From contig DKKT01000087.1 in the NCBI GenBank assembly GCA_002455425.1, positions 186-32,574 on the forward strand: a stretch of 32,389 bases of DNA. The letters are read 5' to 3'. A model generated the notes under the pieces. That model saw only the letters and a list, made by a program, of their open reading frames with translations, was not told where the DNA came from and searched no databases. The position numbers and the translations under genes were made by a program. Shown here one piece after another: positions 1-7,149 of the stretch. Source of the stretch: Chthonomonas sp. UBA6659 (GTDB lineage Bacteria > Armatimonadota > Fimbriimonadia > Fimbriimonadales > Fimbriimonadaceae). Position 1 is the stretch's first letter. Each line of letters begins with the position of its first letter.

Positions 1-31
1 CCGGAACTTCTCGAGTCGCCCAGAGAGACCG

Positions 32-132
32 CCTCACCCGGTTCGCTTCGCTCACCGACTTCTCCCCCAGGGGCGGAGAGGTAATCCCCCTCACCCCCTG
101 CCCCATCTCCCCACCAATCATGGGGCGAGGGG
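32..132. repeat. Dispersed palindromic intergenic repeat, copy 1
   Basis: A CTCACCCGGTTCGCTTCGC segment is followed by a C-rich/G-rich inverted repeat (CTCCCCCAGGGGCGGAGAGG) and a second stem formed by CCCCAT and ATGGGG. The core at 32-82 is the near-exact reverse complement of 4730-4781 and 23211-23262. It lies upstream of the dacB-like gene. An open frame from 120 runs through its end, but the real start is judged to be 180. Bases 1-31 show nothing recognisable. Confidence 0.75.
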
Positions 133-179
133 GTCATCGTTGGGGCGGGGCTCGTGTAAGATGGGCCTCGAGTCACGCC

Positions 180-1457
180 ATGACGAGCCTCATCGCCGCT
201 CTTCTGTTGCCCGCGTCGTGCCAAGACCTGGCCCTCAAGCTCGATGGGATCCTCGACGTTCCCGAGCTCCAAGGAGCGTGGGTCGGCGCGCTCGTCGTCG
301 GGCCGGACGGGACGGCGCTCTACGAACGCAATCCGGGCCTTCGCTTCATTCCCGGCAGCAACCAGAAGCTCCTCACGGGGGCTTTTGCCCTCGGAACCCT
401 CGGTGCCGACTGGCGCCCAAGGACGCGCTTCTGGAACCAGGGGGCGAAGCTGTTCGTCGATGCTCCGGGCGACCCGACCTGGACGTTCGAAGAACTCGGC
501 AAGGTACGCCGAGCCCTTCAGTCGACGGCGAAGACCGTCGTCGTCCGAGAAGGCTACTTTCCCCGCATACCGCCGAGCTGGGAGCATGACGACCTTCCGA
601 ATCGCTACGCGGCCCCGGTCACGGCGTTCTCGGTGGATCGAGGCGCGTTCGAGCTGTGGGCGGCGGAGGGCCGACTCGAGCCGATCCGGCCCGAGATCGG
701 CGTCAAGACGATTTTGGAGGGGGGAACCGGTGCGCCGCAGATTCGCTACGACCCTGCGCTGGGCGTACTCCGTGTCGCCGGCAAACTGCCGGCGGCCCGG
801 ACGCGGCTCGACACCTTGGCGATGCCGCATCCGAACTGGGCTGCGGCCCGCGCCCTGGGGGGAAGCTTCTCACGAGCGACAGGCGAACCTCCCTCGGGCG
901 AGCCGTCCCACGAGCGCCTTGGGCCACCGCTCAAAGATCTGCTCGCCCGTTGTCTTGGGCCGAGCGACAACAACCTCGCCGAGCACCTTCTGCTCCTGGC
1001 CGCGCGCGAGACCGCGCGGCGTACCAACGCCCCATGGTCGCCGATGAACCCCTATCCGTTCGCGACCCAGGCGATGGCGACGTACCTCACCGAGACGGTG
1101 GGCGTGGCTCCCGGCGATGTCCGCCCCGATGACGGCAGCGGGCTCTCGCGGCACAACTTCGTGACACCGCGCGCACTCGTCCGGGTGCTGATTTGGGGGC
1201 GTGACCGGCCCGAGTTCCGCCAGGCGCTCGCCCGCCCGGGCCTCGGCACGCTCCGAACGCGACTCGACGGCGTGCCCTTCGAGGGCAAGACCGGTACTCT
1301 CGATGCGGTCGTGTGTCTTTCGGGCTATGTACGCACGAAGGACGGACGGGAACTGATCGCCAGCCTCACGATCAATCACGCGGTGACGTCGAGCAACCTA
1401 CAGCGAGACGTCGCCGACCGATTCATGGCGACGCTGGCCCAAGTTGGGAGCGAATAG
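180..1457 (+). CDS. dacB: D-alanyl-D-alanine carboxypeptidase/endopeptidase, PBP4 (peptidase S13) type
   Basis: A penicillin-binding serine peptidase that would trim or cleave peptidoglycan stem peptides and cross-links outside the cytoplasmic membrane. With the ATG at 180 the product is 425 residues. All three active-site motifs of the family are visible: SNQK with nucleophile S60 (SxxK), SDN at 262-264 (SxN) and KTG at 370-372. About 200 residues separate SxxK from SxN, as expected for PBP4/S13 proteins, which carry an insert there. The N-terminus (MTSLIAALLLPASC) is a short hydrophobic export signal; the Cys is a weak lipobox candidate. The in-frame ATG at 120 lies in the repeat and would add 20 arginine- and glycine-rich residues before the signal, so 180 is preferred. 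It is followed 24 bases later by uppS, so two envelope genes are probably co-transcribed. Confidence 0.9.
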   Translation: MTSLIAALLLPASCQDLALKLDGILDVPELQGAWVGALVVGPDGTALYERNPGLRFIPGSNQKLLTGAFALGTLGADWRPRTRFWNQGAKLFVDAPGDPTWTFEELGKVRRALQSTAKTVVVREGYFPRIPPSWEHDDLPNRYAAPVTAFSVDRGAFELWAAEGRLEPIRPEIGVKTILEGGTGAPQIRYDPALGVLRVAGKLPAARTRLDTLAMPHPNWAAARALGGSFSRATGEPPSGEPSHERLGPPLKDLLARCLGPSDNNLAEHLLLLAARETARRTNAPWSPMNPYPFATQAMATYLTETVGVAPGDVRPDDGSGLSRHNFVTPRALVRVLIWGRDRPEFRQALARPGLGTLRTRLDGVPFEGKTGTLDAVVCLSGYVRTKDGRELIASLTINHAVTSSNLQRDVADRFMATLAQVGSE

Positions 1458-1481
1458 CGCACAAAACGCATTAGACTATGC

Positions 1482-2255
1482 GTGACTCCGAGATTCCCCG
1501 TGCCACACCCCCCATCCACCCTGAACGCGATCCAGCAGGCGGCCCTCTCCCGAGGGATCGAGTTGGACCGGCTTCCAGTCCACCTGGCGACGATCATGGA
1601 CGGCAATGGACGGTGGGCGACGCGGCGAGGCCTGGATCGGCTGCTGGGCCATCAGGAGGGGTACCGGACGCTCCGGGGCGTGCTCCTCGACGCGAGCGAA
1701 CTCGGCATTCGCTACCTCACGGTCTATGCGTTCTCGGTCGAGAACTGGCGACGCCCTGAGCACGAGGTGCGGGGCCTCATGAAGCTGATTGAGACCGCAG
1801 CCCGGAACGAGCTCCGGCTCATGCATCAGAACAACGTCCGCGTTCGGGTCGCGGGGCGAATCGATGAGGTGCCGGCGGGACTGCGACAAGCGCTGGACCA
1901 CGGGGTCCAAACGACGGCGGCGAATACCGGGATCACGTTCACTCTGGCGGTCAACTACGGGGGACGGGCCGAGATCGTGGACGCGGTCCGGGCGATCGTG
2001 CGCGAGGGCACGCCGGCCGAGGCGATCGACGAGGAGACGATTCACGCGCATCTCTACAATCCCGACATCCCGGACCCGGACCTCCTGGTTCGCACGGCGG
2101 GCGAGATGCGCTGGAGCAACTTCCTGCTCTGGCAAGGCGCGTACAGCGAACTCGTGGTGACGGAAGCCACGTGGCCCGAATTCGGGACCGAGCACCTGCT
2201 GGACGCGGTCGCCGAGTTTCAGCGGCGGACCCGAAAGTTCGGCGGCCTTTCGTAG
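1482..2255 (+). CDS. uppS: Undecaprenyl diphosphate synthase (cis-isoprenyl transferase)
   Basis: Extends farnesyl diphosphate with isopentenyl diphosphate in cis to make the C55 lipid carrier for peptidoglycan and other envelope glycans. The 257-residue product has the family signature IMDGNGRWA with catalytic Asp at residue 40, the YAFSVENWRRP block, and the C-terminal RTAGEMRWSNFLLWQ region. That last region usually reads RTSGE, so one conservative change is present. Length is normal for the family. The start is GTG at 1482; an ATG four bases upstream is in another frame. No strong Shine-Dalgarno sequence is visible, which fits read-through or coupling from the dacB-like gene. Identification is firm; the alternative, a decaprenyl or short-chain cis-prenyl transferase, cannot be excluded by eye. 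Confidence 0.95.
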   Translation: MTPRFPVPHPPSTLNAIQQAALSRGIELDRLPVHLATIMDGNGRWATRRGLDRLLGHQEGYRTLRGVLLDASELGIRYLTVYAFSVENWRRPEHEVRGLMKLIETAARNELRLMHQNNVRVRVAGRIDEVPAGLRQALDHGVQTTAANTGITFTLAVNYGGRAEIVDAVRAIVREGTPAEAIDEETIHAHLYNPDIPDPDLLVRTAGEMRWSNFLLWQGAYSELVVTEATWPEFGTEHLLDAVAEFQRRTRKFGGLS

Positions 2256-2273
2256 GCCGACGCCTGAATCACG

Positions 2274-3044
2274 TCATTCGAGCAAGGCGCGCTGGAGTGC
2301 GGCCGCGTCGTGAATCGTGATCACCTGGTGATCGGTCGAGATGCGTCCGTCCTTCTGCCAGCGACTCATCGCGCGGATCGTGGTTTCGACGGTGGTTCCG
2401 GCCATTTCGGCGATGTCCTGGCGGGTGAGGGGGACGTTGAGGCGCACGTCGCTGCCGGCGGATTCGCCGCACGAGTCCATGAGGATAAGGAGCACGGCGG
2501 CGATGCGCTGCTCGACTTTGCCGGTGGACATCCGCGCCATCATCTCATGCGCCCGATGCAATCTCGGTGCGATCGCCCGTAACATCTGGTCGCGGAGTCC
2601 GGGATTGTCGTTGTAGATCGTGTGCAAGAGGCCCGCCTGGACCTTCAGGTACCACAGATCGGTGACCGCGATCGCGGAGAGGGGGAACGTATTGCCCTGG
2701 AGCGCAGCCAGGAGGCCGAAGCACTGGCCCGGCACGAGGAGCTCGACCGCGACCTCGGCCCCCTGCGGAGTCGTCCGCGACATCTTGACGAACCCGACGC
2801 CGACCACCGAGAAGAATACGGCCGGCGCCCCCGCAAGCCAAATCGGTTCGCCGCGCGCGGCATAGGCCATCGTCGACTCTTCGGCGACGCGGCTCCGCTC
2901 GCTCTCGGAGAGCGCGTTCATCACCGTGCAGCTTTGGATGACGCCGAGTTTGGTCGGCCTCTCGGGAGCTTTCGCCATGGCCAATGAGATCATGGCCGAT
3001 TTCATGCGGACGCGGGACGAAGAGTCGCCGGGAGGTCTTGCCAT
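2274..3044 (-). CDS. Crp/Fnr-family transcriptional regulator
   Basis: A 256-residue regulator. Residues about 55-150 form a cyclic-nucleotide-binding-type beta-roll (PGQCFGLLAALQG resembles the PGE.FGE turn). A dimerisation helix follows, and a Crp-type helix-turn-helix lies at about 207-234 (LTRQDIAEMAGTTVETTIRA). The phosphate-binding Arg-Ala pair of true cAMP receptors is not evident. Of the Cys residues (39, 108, 192) none forms an FNR-like N-terminal cluster, so ligand and signal are unknown. It is divergent from a NarK-type transporter, and the space between holds a palindrome with Crp/Fnr geometry, so autoregulation and control of the transporter are likely. The start is uncertain: ATG 3044 has a close GAGGAAG upstream, and M14 (3005) is possible. 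Confidence 0.88.
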   Translation of the reverse strand: MARPPGDSSSRVRMKSAMISLAMAKAPERPTKLGVIQSCTVMNALSESERSRVAEESTMAYAARGEPIWLAGAPAVFFSVVGVGFVKMSRTTPQGAEVAVELLVPGQCFGLLAALQGNTFPLSAIAVTDLWYLKVQAGLLHTIYNDNPGLRDQMLRAIAPRLHRAHEMMARMSTGKVEQRIAAVLLILMDSCGESAGSDVRLNVPLTRQDIAEMAGTTVETTIRAMSRWQKDGRISTDHQVITIHDAAALQRALLE

Positions 3045-3075
3045 CTTCCTCAGCGTAGGGTCGGTCGTGTGCCGG

Positions 3076-3097
3076 CGCTATGAGCGCGATCATAGCG
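3076..3097. promoter_or_regulatory. Putative Crp/Fnr-family operator (perfect palindrome)
   Basis: The arms CGCTATGA and TCATAGCG are exact reverse complements separated by six bases (GCGCGA), 22 bp in all. The inner part, TATGA-N6-TCATA, has the spacing of CRP sites (TGTGA-N6-TCACA) and FNR sites (TTGA-N6-TCAA). It lies between a Crp/Fnr-family gene and the divergent narK-like gene. A TAAGAT candidate -10 at 3135-3140 would put the site centre about 60 bases upstream of the narK transcript start, the class I CRP position. The palindrome is seen directly; the role is inferred. Confidence 0.75.
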
Positions 3098-3179
3098 GGA
3101 GGCGATCAGCCTGCGCACGATCGACCTCGGAGGCTAAGATGCGCAACCATCCATCTGATCGCGTACCGTGGTGGCGGCC

Positions 3180-4679
3180 ATGAGCGAGCGTGCCACCGCC
3201 AACCGCGTGCTCTTGATGAACACGCTCGCGTTCACCGTCTGCTTTGCGGTGTGGACGCTGTATGGGGTGCTCATCACCTTCCTTGTTGACAATCGCTACC
3301 TCGTGATCGACAAGGGTCAGATCGGTTGGCTGATCGGGATTCCTGTGCTGACCGGATCAGTCATGCGGCTGCCGGTCGGACTCCTCACCGACCGCTATGG
3401 CGGGAAGCCGGTCTATCTCGCGGTGATGGTCTTCTCCGCGCTGTCCCTGTTCGTCACCAGCCAGGCGACCAGCTTCGCCGGGTTCATGGTCGGGGGTCTG
3501 CTCTTCGGGATGAGCGGGGCTTCGTTCGCGGTCGGGATCGCGTTCTCGTCGGTCTACTTCCCCCAGGAGCGTCAGGGGACGGCTCTGGGCATCTTCGGGA
3601 TGGGGAACGCTGGGAGCGCGATCACGACGCTGGCCGCCCCGACGATGCTCAAGGCGTTCACCGACGGCGGCAAGCAGATCGAGGGTTGGCGGACCTTGCC
3701 GATGGTGTATGGTGTCGCCCTCCTCGTCATGGCGGGGCTTTTCGCCTTGCTGACGACGAATCGCCGGGTCGAGCACTCGGGACAACGATCGATCGGCGAA
3801 ATGCTATCGCCGCTGCGCGATGTGCGCGTCTGGCGTTTCGGGCTTTACTACTTTCTGGTGTTTGGCGCGTTCGTCGCCCTCGCCCAGTGGCTCGTGCCGT
3901 ACTACCTGAACGTCTACGGAATGTCGCTGGCGATGGCGGGTCTGCTGGCGTCGGTGTTCTCGTTGCCCTCGGGGGTCATCCGAGCGCTGGGCGGGTGGGC
4001 AAGCGACAAGTTCGGTGCCCGCGCAACGATGTACTGGGTGTTGAGTTCGTGTGCGCTGTTCTTCTTCCTGCTCGTCGCTCCGCGGATGGAGATCGAGTCT
4101 CCGGGCGAGGGGGTGATGGCCGAACGGTCCGGGGTCGTCGTTGCCGCGAGCACGCGGGACATCGTCGTCGACACCGCGCCTCCGGGCGCGGCGATGCCGG
4201 AGCTCAAAACGTACGGACTCAAGGTCGAGGAGCCGATCGACCCCGGGAAGTTGGCGGAGGGCGTTTTCGTCTGGCCGACGTTCCGCTCGTGGCAGGTGGC
4301 GGAGGTGAAGCCCGGTCAGACGGTCAAGAGGAAGGAGATCCTCGCCCGTGGCGTGACCCATGTGTATTTCCAGGCGAACGTCTGGGTCTTCACGGGCTTG
4401 GTGTTCCTCGCCGGGATCATGATGGGGATCGGGAAGGCGGCGGTTTATAAGCACATCCCGGAGTACTTCCCGCACGATGTGGGCGTTGTCGGGGGGCTGG
4501 TCGGGGTTATCGGGGGCTTGGGCGGGTTCTTCTGCCCGATCCTGTTCGGATATCTGCTCAAGCTGACCGGTCTCTGGACGTCGTGCTGGCTGTTCCTCGC
4601 CCTGCTGAGCGTGGTCTGCCTGGTCTGGATGCACCTCGTGATCCTGCGGATGACTCGGGGACAGGCGTCGAATCGATGA
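3180..4679 (+). CDS. narK: NarK-type nitrate/nitrite MFS transporter with a large extra-membrane insertion
   Basis: A 499-residue polytopic membrane protein of the nitrate/nitrite porter branch of the major facilitator superfamily. The two arginines that bind substrate in NarK have clear counterparts: R63 in TM2 (VMRLPVG) and R268 in TM8 (SGVIRALGGWASD). The nitrate-signature-like segment GMGNAGSAITT is present. Between TM8-TM9 and the following helix an insertion spans roughly residues 302-391; its end (VKPGQTVKRKEILARGV) looks like a small beta-barrel or biotinyl-like module. I recall similar insertions in NarK homologues of other environmental phyla, so it may be a subfamily trait. The start is ATG 3180 rather than GTG 3168 or 3171. 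The linked divergent Crp/Fnr gene suggests regulation by oxygen, nitrate or NO. Direction (uptake, nitrite export or exchange) cannot be read from sequence. Confidence 0.88.
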   Translation: MSERATANRVLLMNTLAFTVCFAVWTLYGVLITFLVDNRYLVIDKGQIGWLIGIPVLTGSVMRLPVGLLTDRYGGKPVYLAVMVFSALSLFVTSQATSFAGFMVGGLLFGMSGASFAVGIAFSSVYFPQERQGTALGIFGMGNAGSAITTLAAPTMLKAFTDGGKQIEGWRTLPMVYGVALLVMAGLFALLTTNRRVEHSGQRSIGEMLSPLRDVRVWRFGLYYFLVFGAFVALAQWLVPYYLNVYGMSLAMAGLLASVFSLPSGVIRALGGWASDKFGARATMYWVLSSCALFFFLLVAPRMEIESPGEGVMAERSGVVVAASTRDIVVDTAPPGAAMPELKTYGLKVEEPIDPGKLAEGVFVWPTFRSWQVAEVKPGQTVKRKEILARGVTHVYFQANVWVFTGLVFLAGIMMGIGKAAVYKHIPEYFPHDVGVVGGLVGVIGGLGGFFCPILFGYLLKLTGLWTSCWLFLALLSVVCLVWMHLVILRMTRGQASNR

Positions 4680-4711
4680 CCTGGTCCTGCCTGCGAGGGC
4701 TTGCCTTGCGC

Positions 4712-4781
4712 CAGGGGGTGAGGTGTGTTACCTCTCCGCCCCTGGGGGAGAGGTCGGTGAGCGAAGCGAACCGGGTGAGGT
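4712..4781. repeat. Dispersed palindromic intergenic repeat, copy 2
   Basis: It carries ACCTCTCCGCCCCTGGGGGA plus GAGGT, a near-perfect hairpin, followed by CGGTGAGCGAAGCGAACCGG and GTGAGGT. Core 4730-4781 matches 23211-23262 directly and 32-82 in reverse complement. It sits after narK and before the ThuA-like gene. Confidence 0.8.
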
Positions 4782-4835
4782 GGACCCCACCGAAACCGAG
4801 AGGTTCCAGCCTCCTCGACCGGTTCGGGCTACGAC

Positions 4836-4876
4836 CTCACCGACTTCTCGCCCAGCGGAGGAGAAGTTCCAATCCC
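4836..4876. repeat. Partial copy of the palindromic repeat
   Basis: CCTCACCGACTTCTCGCCCA followed by GCGGAGGAGAAGT resembles the copy-1 orientation. It therefore lies inverted relative to the full copy about 60 bases upstream. The rest of 4680-4914 contains no gene that I recognise; an open frame through it is only an upstream extension of the ThuA-like gene. Confidence 0.55.
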
Positions 4877-4914
4877 CTGAGGCGATGAGGAGGCGTCCCA
4901 GGTACCCTGCCGCG

Positions 4915-5586
4915 ATGACAACGCGCAGGTCCTTGATCGTCTGGGGAGGGTGGGACGGCCATGAGCCGGAGGCCGTCGCCGACCTCTTTCGCGAAATCCT
5001 CGAAGCCGAGGGCTTCGACGTCGAAGTGAGCGGGACCCTCGATCGCTTTGCCGCCGGTGACCTCGAGGCGCACGATCTCATCGTGCCAATCGTCACGATG
5101 AGCACGATCACCTCCGAGCAACGCGAGCCGGTGACCCGAGCCGTCGCGGACGCCGGAGTCGGGCTCGCCGGATGCCACGGGGGCATGTGCGACGCGTTTC
5201 GCAACGACACGGAGTGGCAGTTCATGACCGGGGGGCAATGGGTCGCCCATCCCGGCAACGACGGAGTCACCTACCGGGTGGAGATCGCCAAGGAGACGCC
5301 TCACCCGATCACCGAGGGAATCGACGACTTCGAGGTGACCTCGGAGCAGTACTACCTACACACCGATCCCGGCAATACCGTCCTTGCGACGACCCGGTTT
5401 CCCTGGCGAGGCGTCGGCGGACCTCACGAGGCCAACCCCTGTGCGATGCCCCAGGTGTGGGTCAAGCAGTATGGTCGCGGGCGGGTTTTCTACAACGCCC
5501 TCGGCCACAATCGAGCGGTCCTTGAAGAACCGACGCCGCGCGAATTGATGCGTCGAGGCTTCCTGTGGGCGGCAAGACAAGCCTGA
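4915..5586 (+). CDS. ThuA-like domain protein
   Basis: A 223-residue protein with a class I glutamine amidotransferase-like fold of the ThuA type. It has VWGGWDGHEPEAV near the N-terminus, the GLAGCHGGMCDAF block around residues 83-95, the HPITEGIDDFEV segment and a C-terminal YGRGRVFYNALGHN. These match ThuA proteins, which are common next to sugar dehydrogenases and trehalose-utilisation genes. The biochemical activity of the family is poorly defined, so a carbohydrate-related role is only an inference. There is no signal peptide with the chosen ATG at 4915. The frame is open upstream, but that part is repeat DNA; ATG 4885 is a possible alternative. The gene stands alone between repeats and the rplJ promoter, which begins 5 bases after its stop. 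Confidence 0.85.
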   Translation: MTTRRSLIVWGGWDGHEPEAVADLFREILEAEGFDVEVSGTLDRFAAGDLEAHDLIVPIVTMSTITSEQREPVTRAVADAGVGLAGCHGGMCDAFRNDTEWQFMTGGQWVAHPGNDGVTYRVEIAKETPHPITEGIDDFEVTSEQYYLHTDPGNTVLATTRFPWRGVGGPHEANPCAMPQVWVKQYGRGRVFYNALGHNRAVLEEPTPRELMRRGFLWAARQA

Positions 5587-5590
5587 TCTG

Positions 5591-5599
5591 TGCCATAAT
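5591..5599 (+). promoter_or_regulatory. Candidate extended -10 promoter of rplJL
   Basis: TGCCATAAT reads as an extended -10 element (TGN followed by CATAAT, five of six matches to TATAAT). It starts just after the ThuA-like stop. No good -35 hexamer is visible, which extended -10 promoters tolerate. It would give a leader of about 165 nt before rplJ. Confidence 0.5.
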
Positions 5600-5605
5600 C
5601 GTGCC

Positions 5606-5773
5606 TGCTCTCCGCAGACAGCCGGTGACGATGTCTTAAGATGCCTTCGTGGCATGCCGGCCGAGGGGTAGTTAGGAACGAACGAATTTTCAGAGTGGGA
5701 CGCCTGCGGGCGTTGCCTCGAACATCGTGGGTTCCCGCTGCTCGGCGGGAGCCCACGTTTATTGGAGGTACGC
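5606..5773 (+). promoter_or_regulatory. rplJ 5' leader with strong hairpin, probable L10 autoregulatory leader
   Basis: About 165 non-coding bases precede rplJ. They include a hairpin at 5726-5757 with 13 paired positions (one G-T) around a six-base loop, followed by the Shine-Dalgarno GGAGG at 5764-5768. In many bacteria the L10-L7/L12 complex binds such a leader and represses rplJL translation or transcription. The hairpin and Shine-Dalgarno are seen; the L10-binding function is inferred from position. I could not confirm the kink-turn by eye. Confidence 0.55.
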
Positions 5774-6496
5774 ATGCCGACAGCCCAAAAAGCCCAAAGC
5801 ATCGAGGAAGCGAAGGACTGGTACCAGCGCTCGAAGGGCATCGTGTTCGCGGACTACCGTGGCCTCAAGGTCAAGCAGTTTCAGGAACTTCGCAAGAACC
5901 TGAAGAAGAAGGGCGGCGAGATCCACGTGATCAAGAACACGCTCTTCCGGCTTGCAGCCGGCGACGACCTTGCGAACATGCCCGAGGACCTACACAACGG
6001 TCCGACCGCGATCGCCTTTCTCTATGAGAACGAGGCGGAGTGCGCCAAGGTCCTGTTCGACTACGCCACGTCGAGCAAGGTGCTCAAAGTCAAGGGCGGC
6101 TTCTTCGGAGGCAAGGCCCTCAACTCGGCCCAGGTCGAGGCGTTCTCGAAACTGCCGCCGCGCGAGATTCTTCTCGCCCAGGTCATCGGCGCGATCGCCG
6201 CGCCGCTGTCTCAGTTGGTTGGCGTCGTCGAAGCGCTCTACGCCGATCCAATCCGCACGATCGGAGCCGTGGCCGACAAAGTCGCCGAAGGCTCGCCGCT
6301 CCCGGCTCCCGCCGCGGAAGCCCCGGCTGAGGTAGCCGCCGCGGAAGCCCCGGCTGAGGAGGCCGCCCCGGCAGCCCCGGCGGAGGAAGCCACCGCGGAA
6401 GCTCCGGCGGAGGAAGCCGCCCCGGAAGCTCCGGCGGAGGAAGCCGCCCCGGAAGCCCCGGCGGAGGAAGCGCCGACCGAGCCCACCGATTCGTAA
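5774..6496 (+). CDS. rplJ: Large ribosomal subunit protein uL10 with Ala/Pro/Glu repeat tail
   Basis: The stalk base protein that binds 23S rRNA and anchors L7/L12 dimers. Residues 1-174 are a normal L10: EAKDWYQRSKGIVFADYRGL at the start, RKNLKKKGGEIHVIKNTLF, and the C-terminal helix around 150-170 (LVGVVEALYADPIRT) that carries L7/L12. The start is ATG 5774, with GGAGG six bases upstream; the TTG at 5762 is inside the Shine-Dalgarno region and is rejected. The protein is 240 residues against about 165-175 usually. The excess is a low-complexity tail (about 175-240) built from six 9-residue units of the form EAPAEEAAP. rplL follows 45 bases downstream. The usual rplK-rplA upstream and rpoB downstream are absent. 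Confidence 0.96.
   Translation: MPTAQKAQSIEEAKDWYQRSKGIVFADYRGLKVKQFQELRKNLKKKGGEIHVIKNTLFRLAAGDDLANMPEDLHNGPTAIAFLYENEAECAKVLFDYATSSKVLKVKGGFFGGKALNSAQVEAFSKLPPREILLAQVIGAIAAPLSQLVGVVEALYADPIRTIGAVADKVAEGSPLPAPAAEAPAEVAAAEAPAEEAAPAAPAEEATAEAPAEEAAPEAPAEEAAPEAPAEEAPTEPTDS
6317..6478 (+). repeat. Tandem 27-bp coding repeat in the rplJ tail
   Basis: Six consecutive in-frame 27-bp units encode EAPAEEAAP-like nonapeptides in perfect register (unit starts at residues 182, 191, 200, 209, 218, 227). Early units vary (EVAAA, EATA) and later ones are nearly identical, which fits repeat expansion by slippage or unequal crossing-over. Confidence 0.85.
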
Positions 6497-6541
6497 TCGA
6501 TCCCGACTCAACCCAGATCAACACACTGCGAGGAAAACGAA

Positions 6542-6934
6542 ATGGCAACCACGATTGAAAGCGTCGTCGAGACGATCAGCGGCATGACCGCACTCGAGCT
6601 CTCCGAGCTCAAGAAGGCACTGGAAGACAAGTTCGGCGTCACCGCCGCGGCCCCGATGATGGGCATGCCGATGATGATGCCGGGCATGGGTGATGGTGGC
6701 GCCGGAGCCGCCGCCGAAGAGCAGACCGAGTTCACCGTCGTGCTGGAAGCTGCCGGCGACAAGAAGCTCGAGGTCATCAAGGTCGTCCGAGAATTGACCG
6801 GGCTTGGCCTGAAGGAAGCGAAGGATCTCGTCGATGGCGCTCCGAAACCCATCAAAGAGAACGTCTCTAAGGACGAAGCCGAGAAGATCAAGGCCCAGCT
6901 CACCGAGGCCGGTGGCAAGGTCGCGCTCAAGTAA
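6542..6934 (+). CDS. rplL: Large ribosomal subunit protein bL12 (L7/L12)
   Basis: The multicopy stalk protein that recruits translation GTPases. The 130-residue product has the N-terminal dimerisation helices (ALELSELKKALEDKFGV). A flexible Ala/Gly/Met-rich hinge at about 35-58 is unusually methionine-rich (MMGMPMMMPGMG). The C-terminal domain is canonical, with EFTVVLEAAGDKKLEVIKVV and the GLGLKEAKDLVDGAPKPIKE factor-binding surface. ATG 6542 is preceded by GAGGAAAACGAA. It is co-transcribed with rplJ and followed by a strong GC hairpin. Identification is certain; the only oddity is the Met-rich hinge. Confidence 0.98.
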   Translation: MATTIESVVETISGMTALELSELKKALEDKFGVTAAAPMMGMPMMMPGMGDGGAGAAAEEQTEFTVVLEAAGDKKLEVIKVVRELTGLGLKEAKDLVDGAPKPIKENVSKDEAEKIKAQLTEAGGKVALK

Positions 6935-6951
6935 TCTTGCGAGGATTTCTT

Positions 6952-6981
6952 CCGGGCGGGCGTAACGGAGTGCCCGCCCGG
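6952..6981 (+). terminator. Hairpin after rplL
   Basis: CCGGGCGGGC and GCCCGCCCGG are perfect 10-bp complements around a 10-base loop, 17 bases after the rplL stop. No uridine-rich run follows, so it may be a transcript-end hairpin rather than a classic intrinsic terminator. From here to 7149 I see only a C/G-rich repeat-like stretch at about 7014-7041 and the upstream region of the next gene. Confidence 0.65.
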
Positions 6982-7149
6982 TCGTCACGAAATCTCGGAA
7001 GGAGCGGAGCGACCCTCACCTCGCCCCGGGGTGGGGGTTTCCCGTGTCCGGTGGTTAGATGATGGAACCCGTGTCGAAAGACATGTTTGTCAACCCCCGT
7101 AGGATGCAGTTGGAACCCCCACCATGGGCCCGAGGTTAGAAGGTCACGG

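Noticed and set aside
120..179. Upstream start for the dacB-like gene
   Set aside because: The added residues come from repeat DNA and would precede the export signal; ATG 180 is a better start.
4723..4914. N-terminal extension of the ThuA-like protein
   Set aside because: It is encoded by the dispersed repeat and has low-complexity, non-conserved residues.
7087..7149. Promoter or palindrome GACATGTTTGTC upstream of the LolA-like gene
   Set aside because: The GACA/TGTC arms are only four bases and the possible -35/-10 spacing is wrong.
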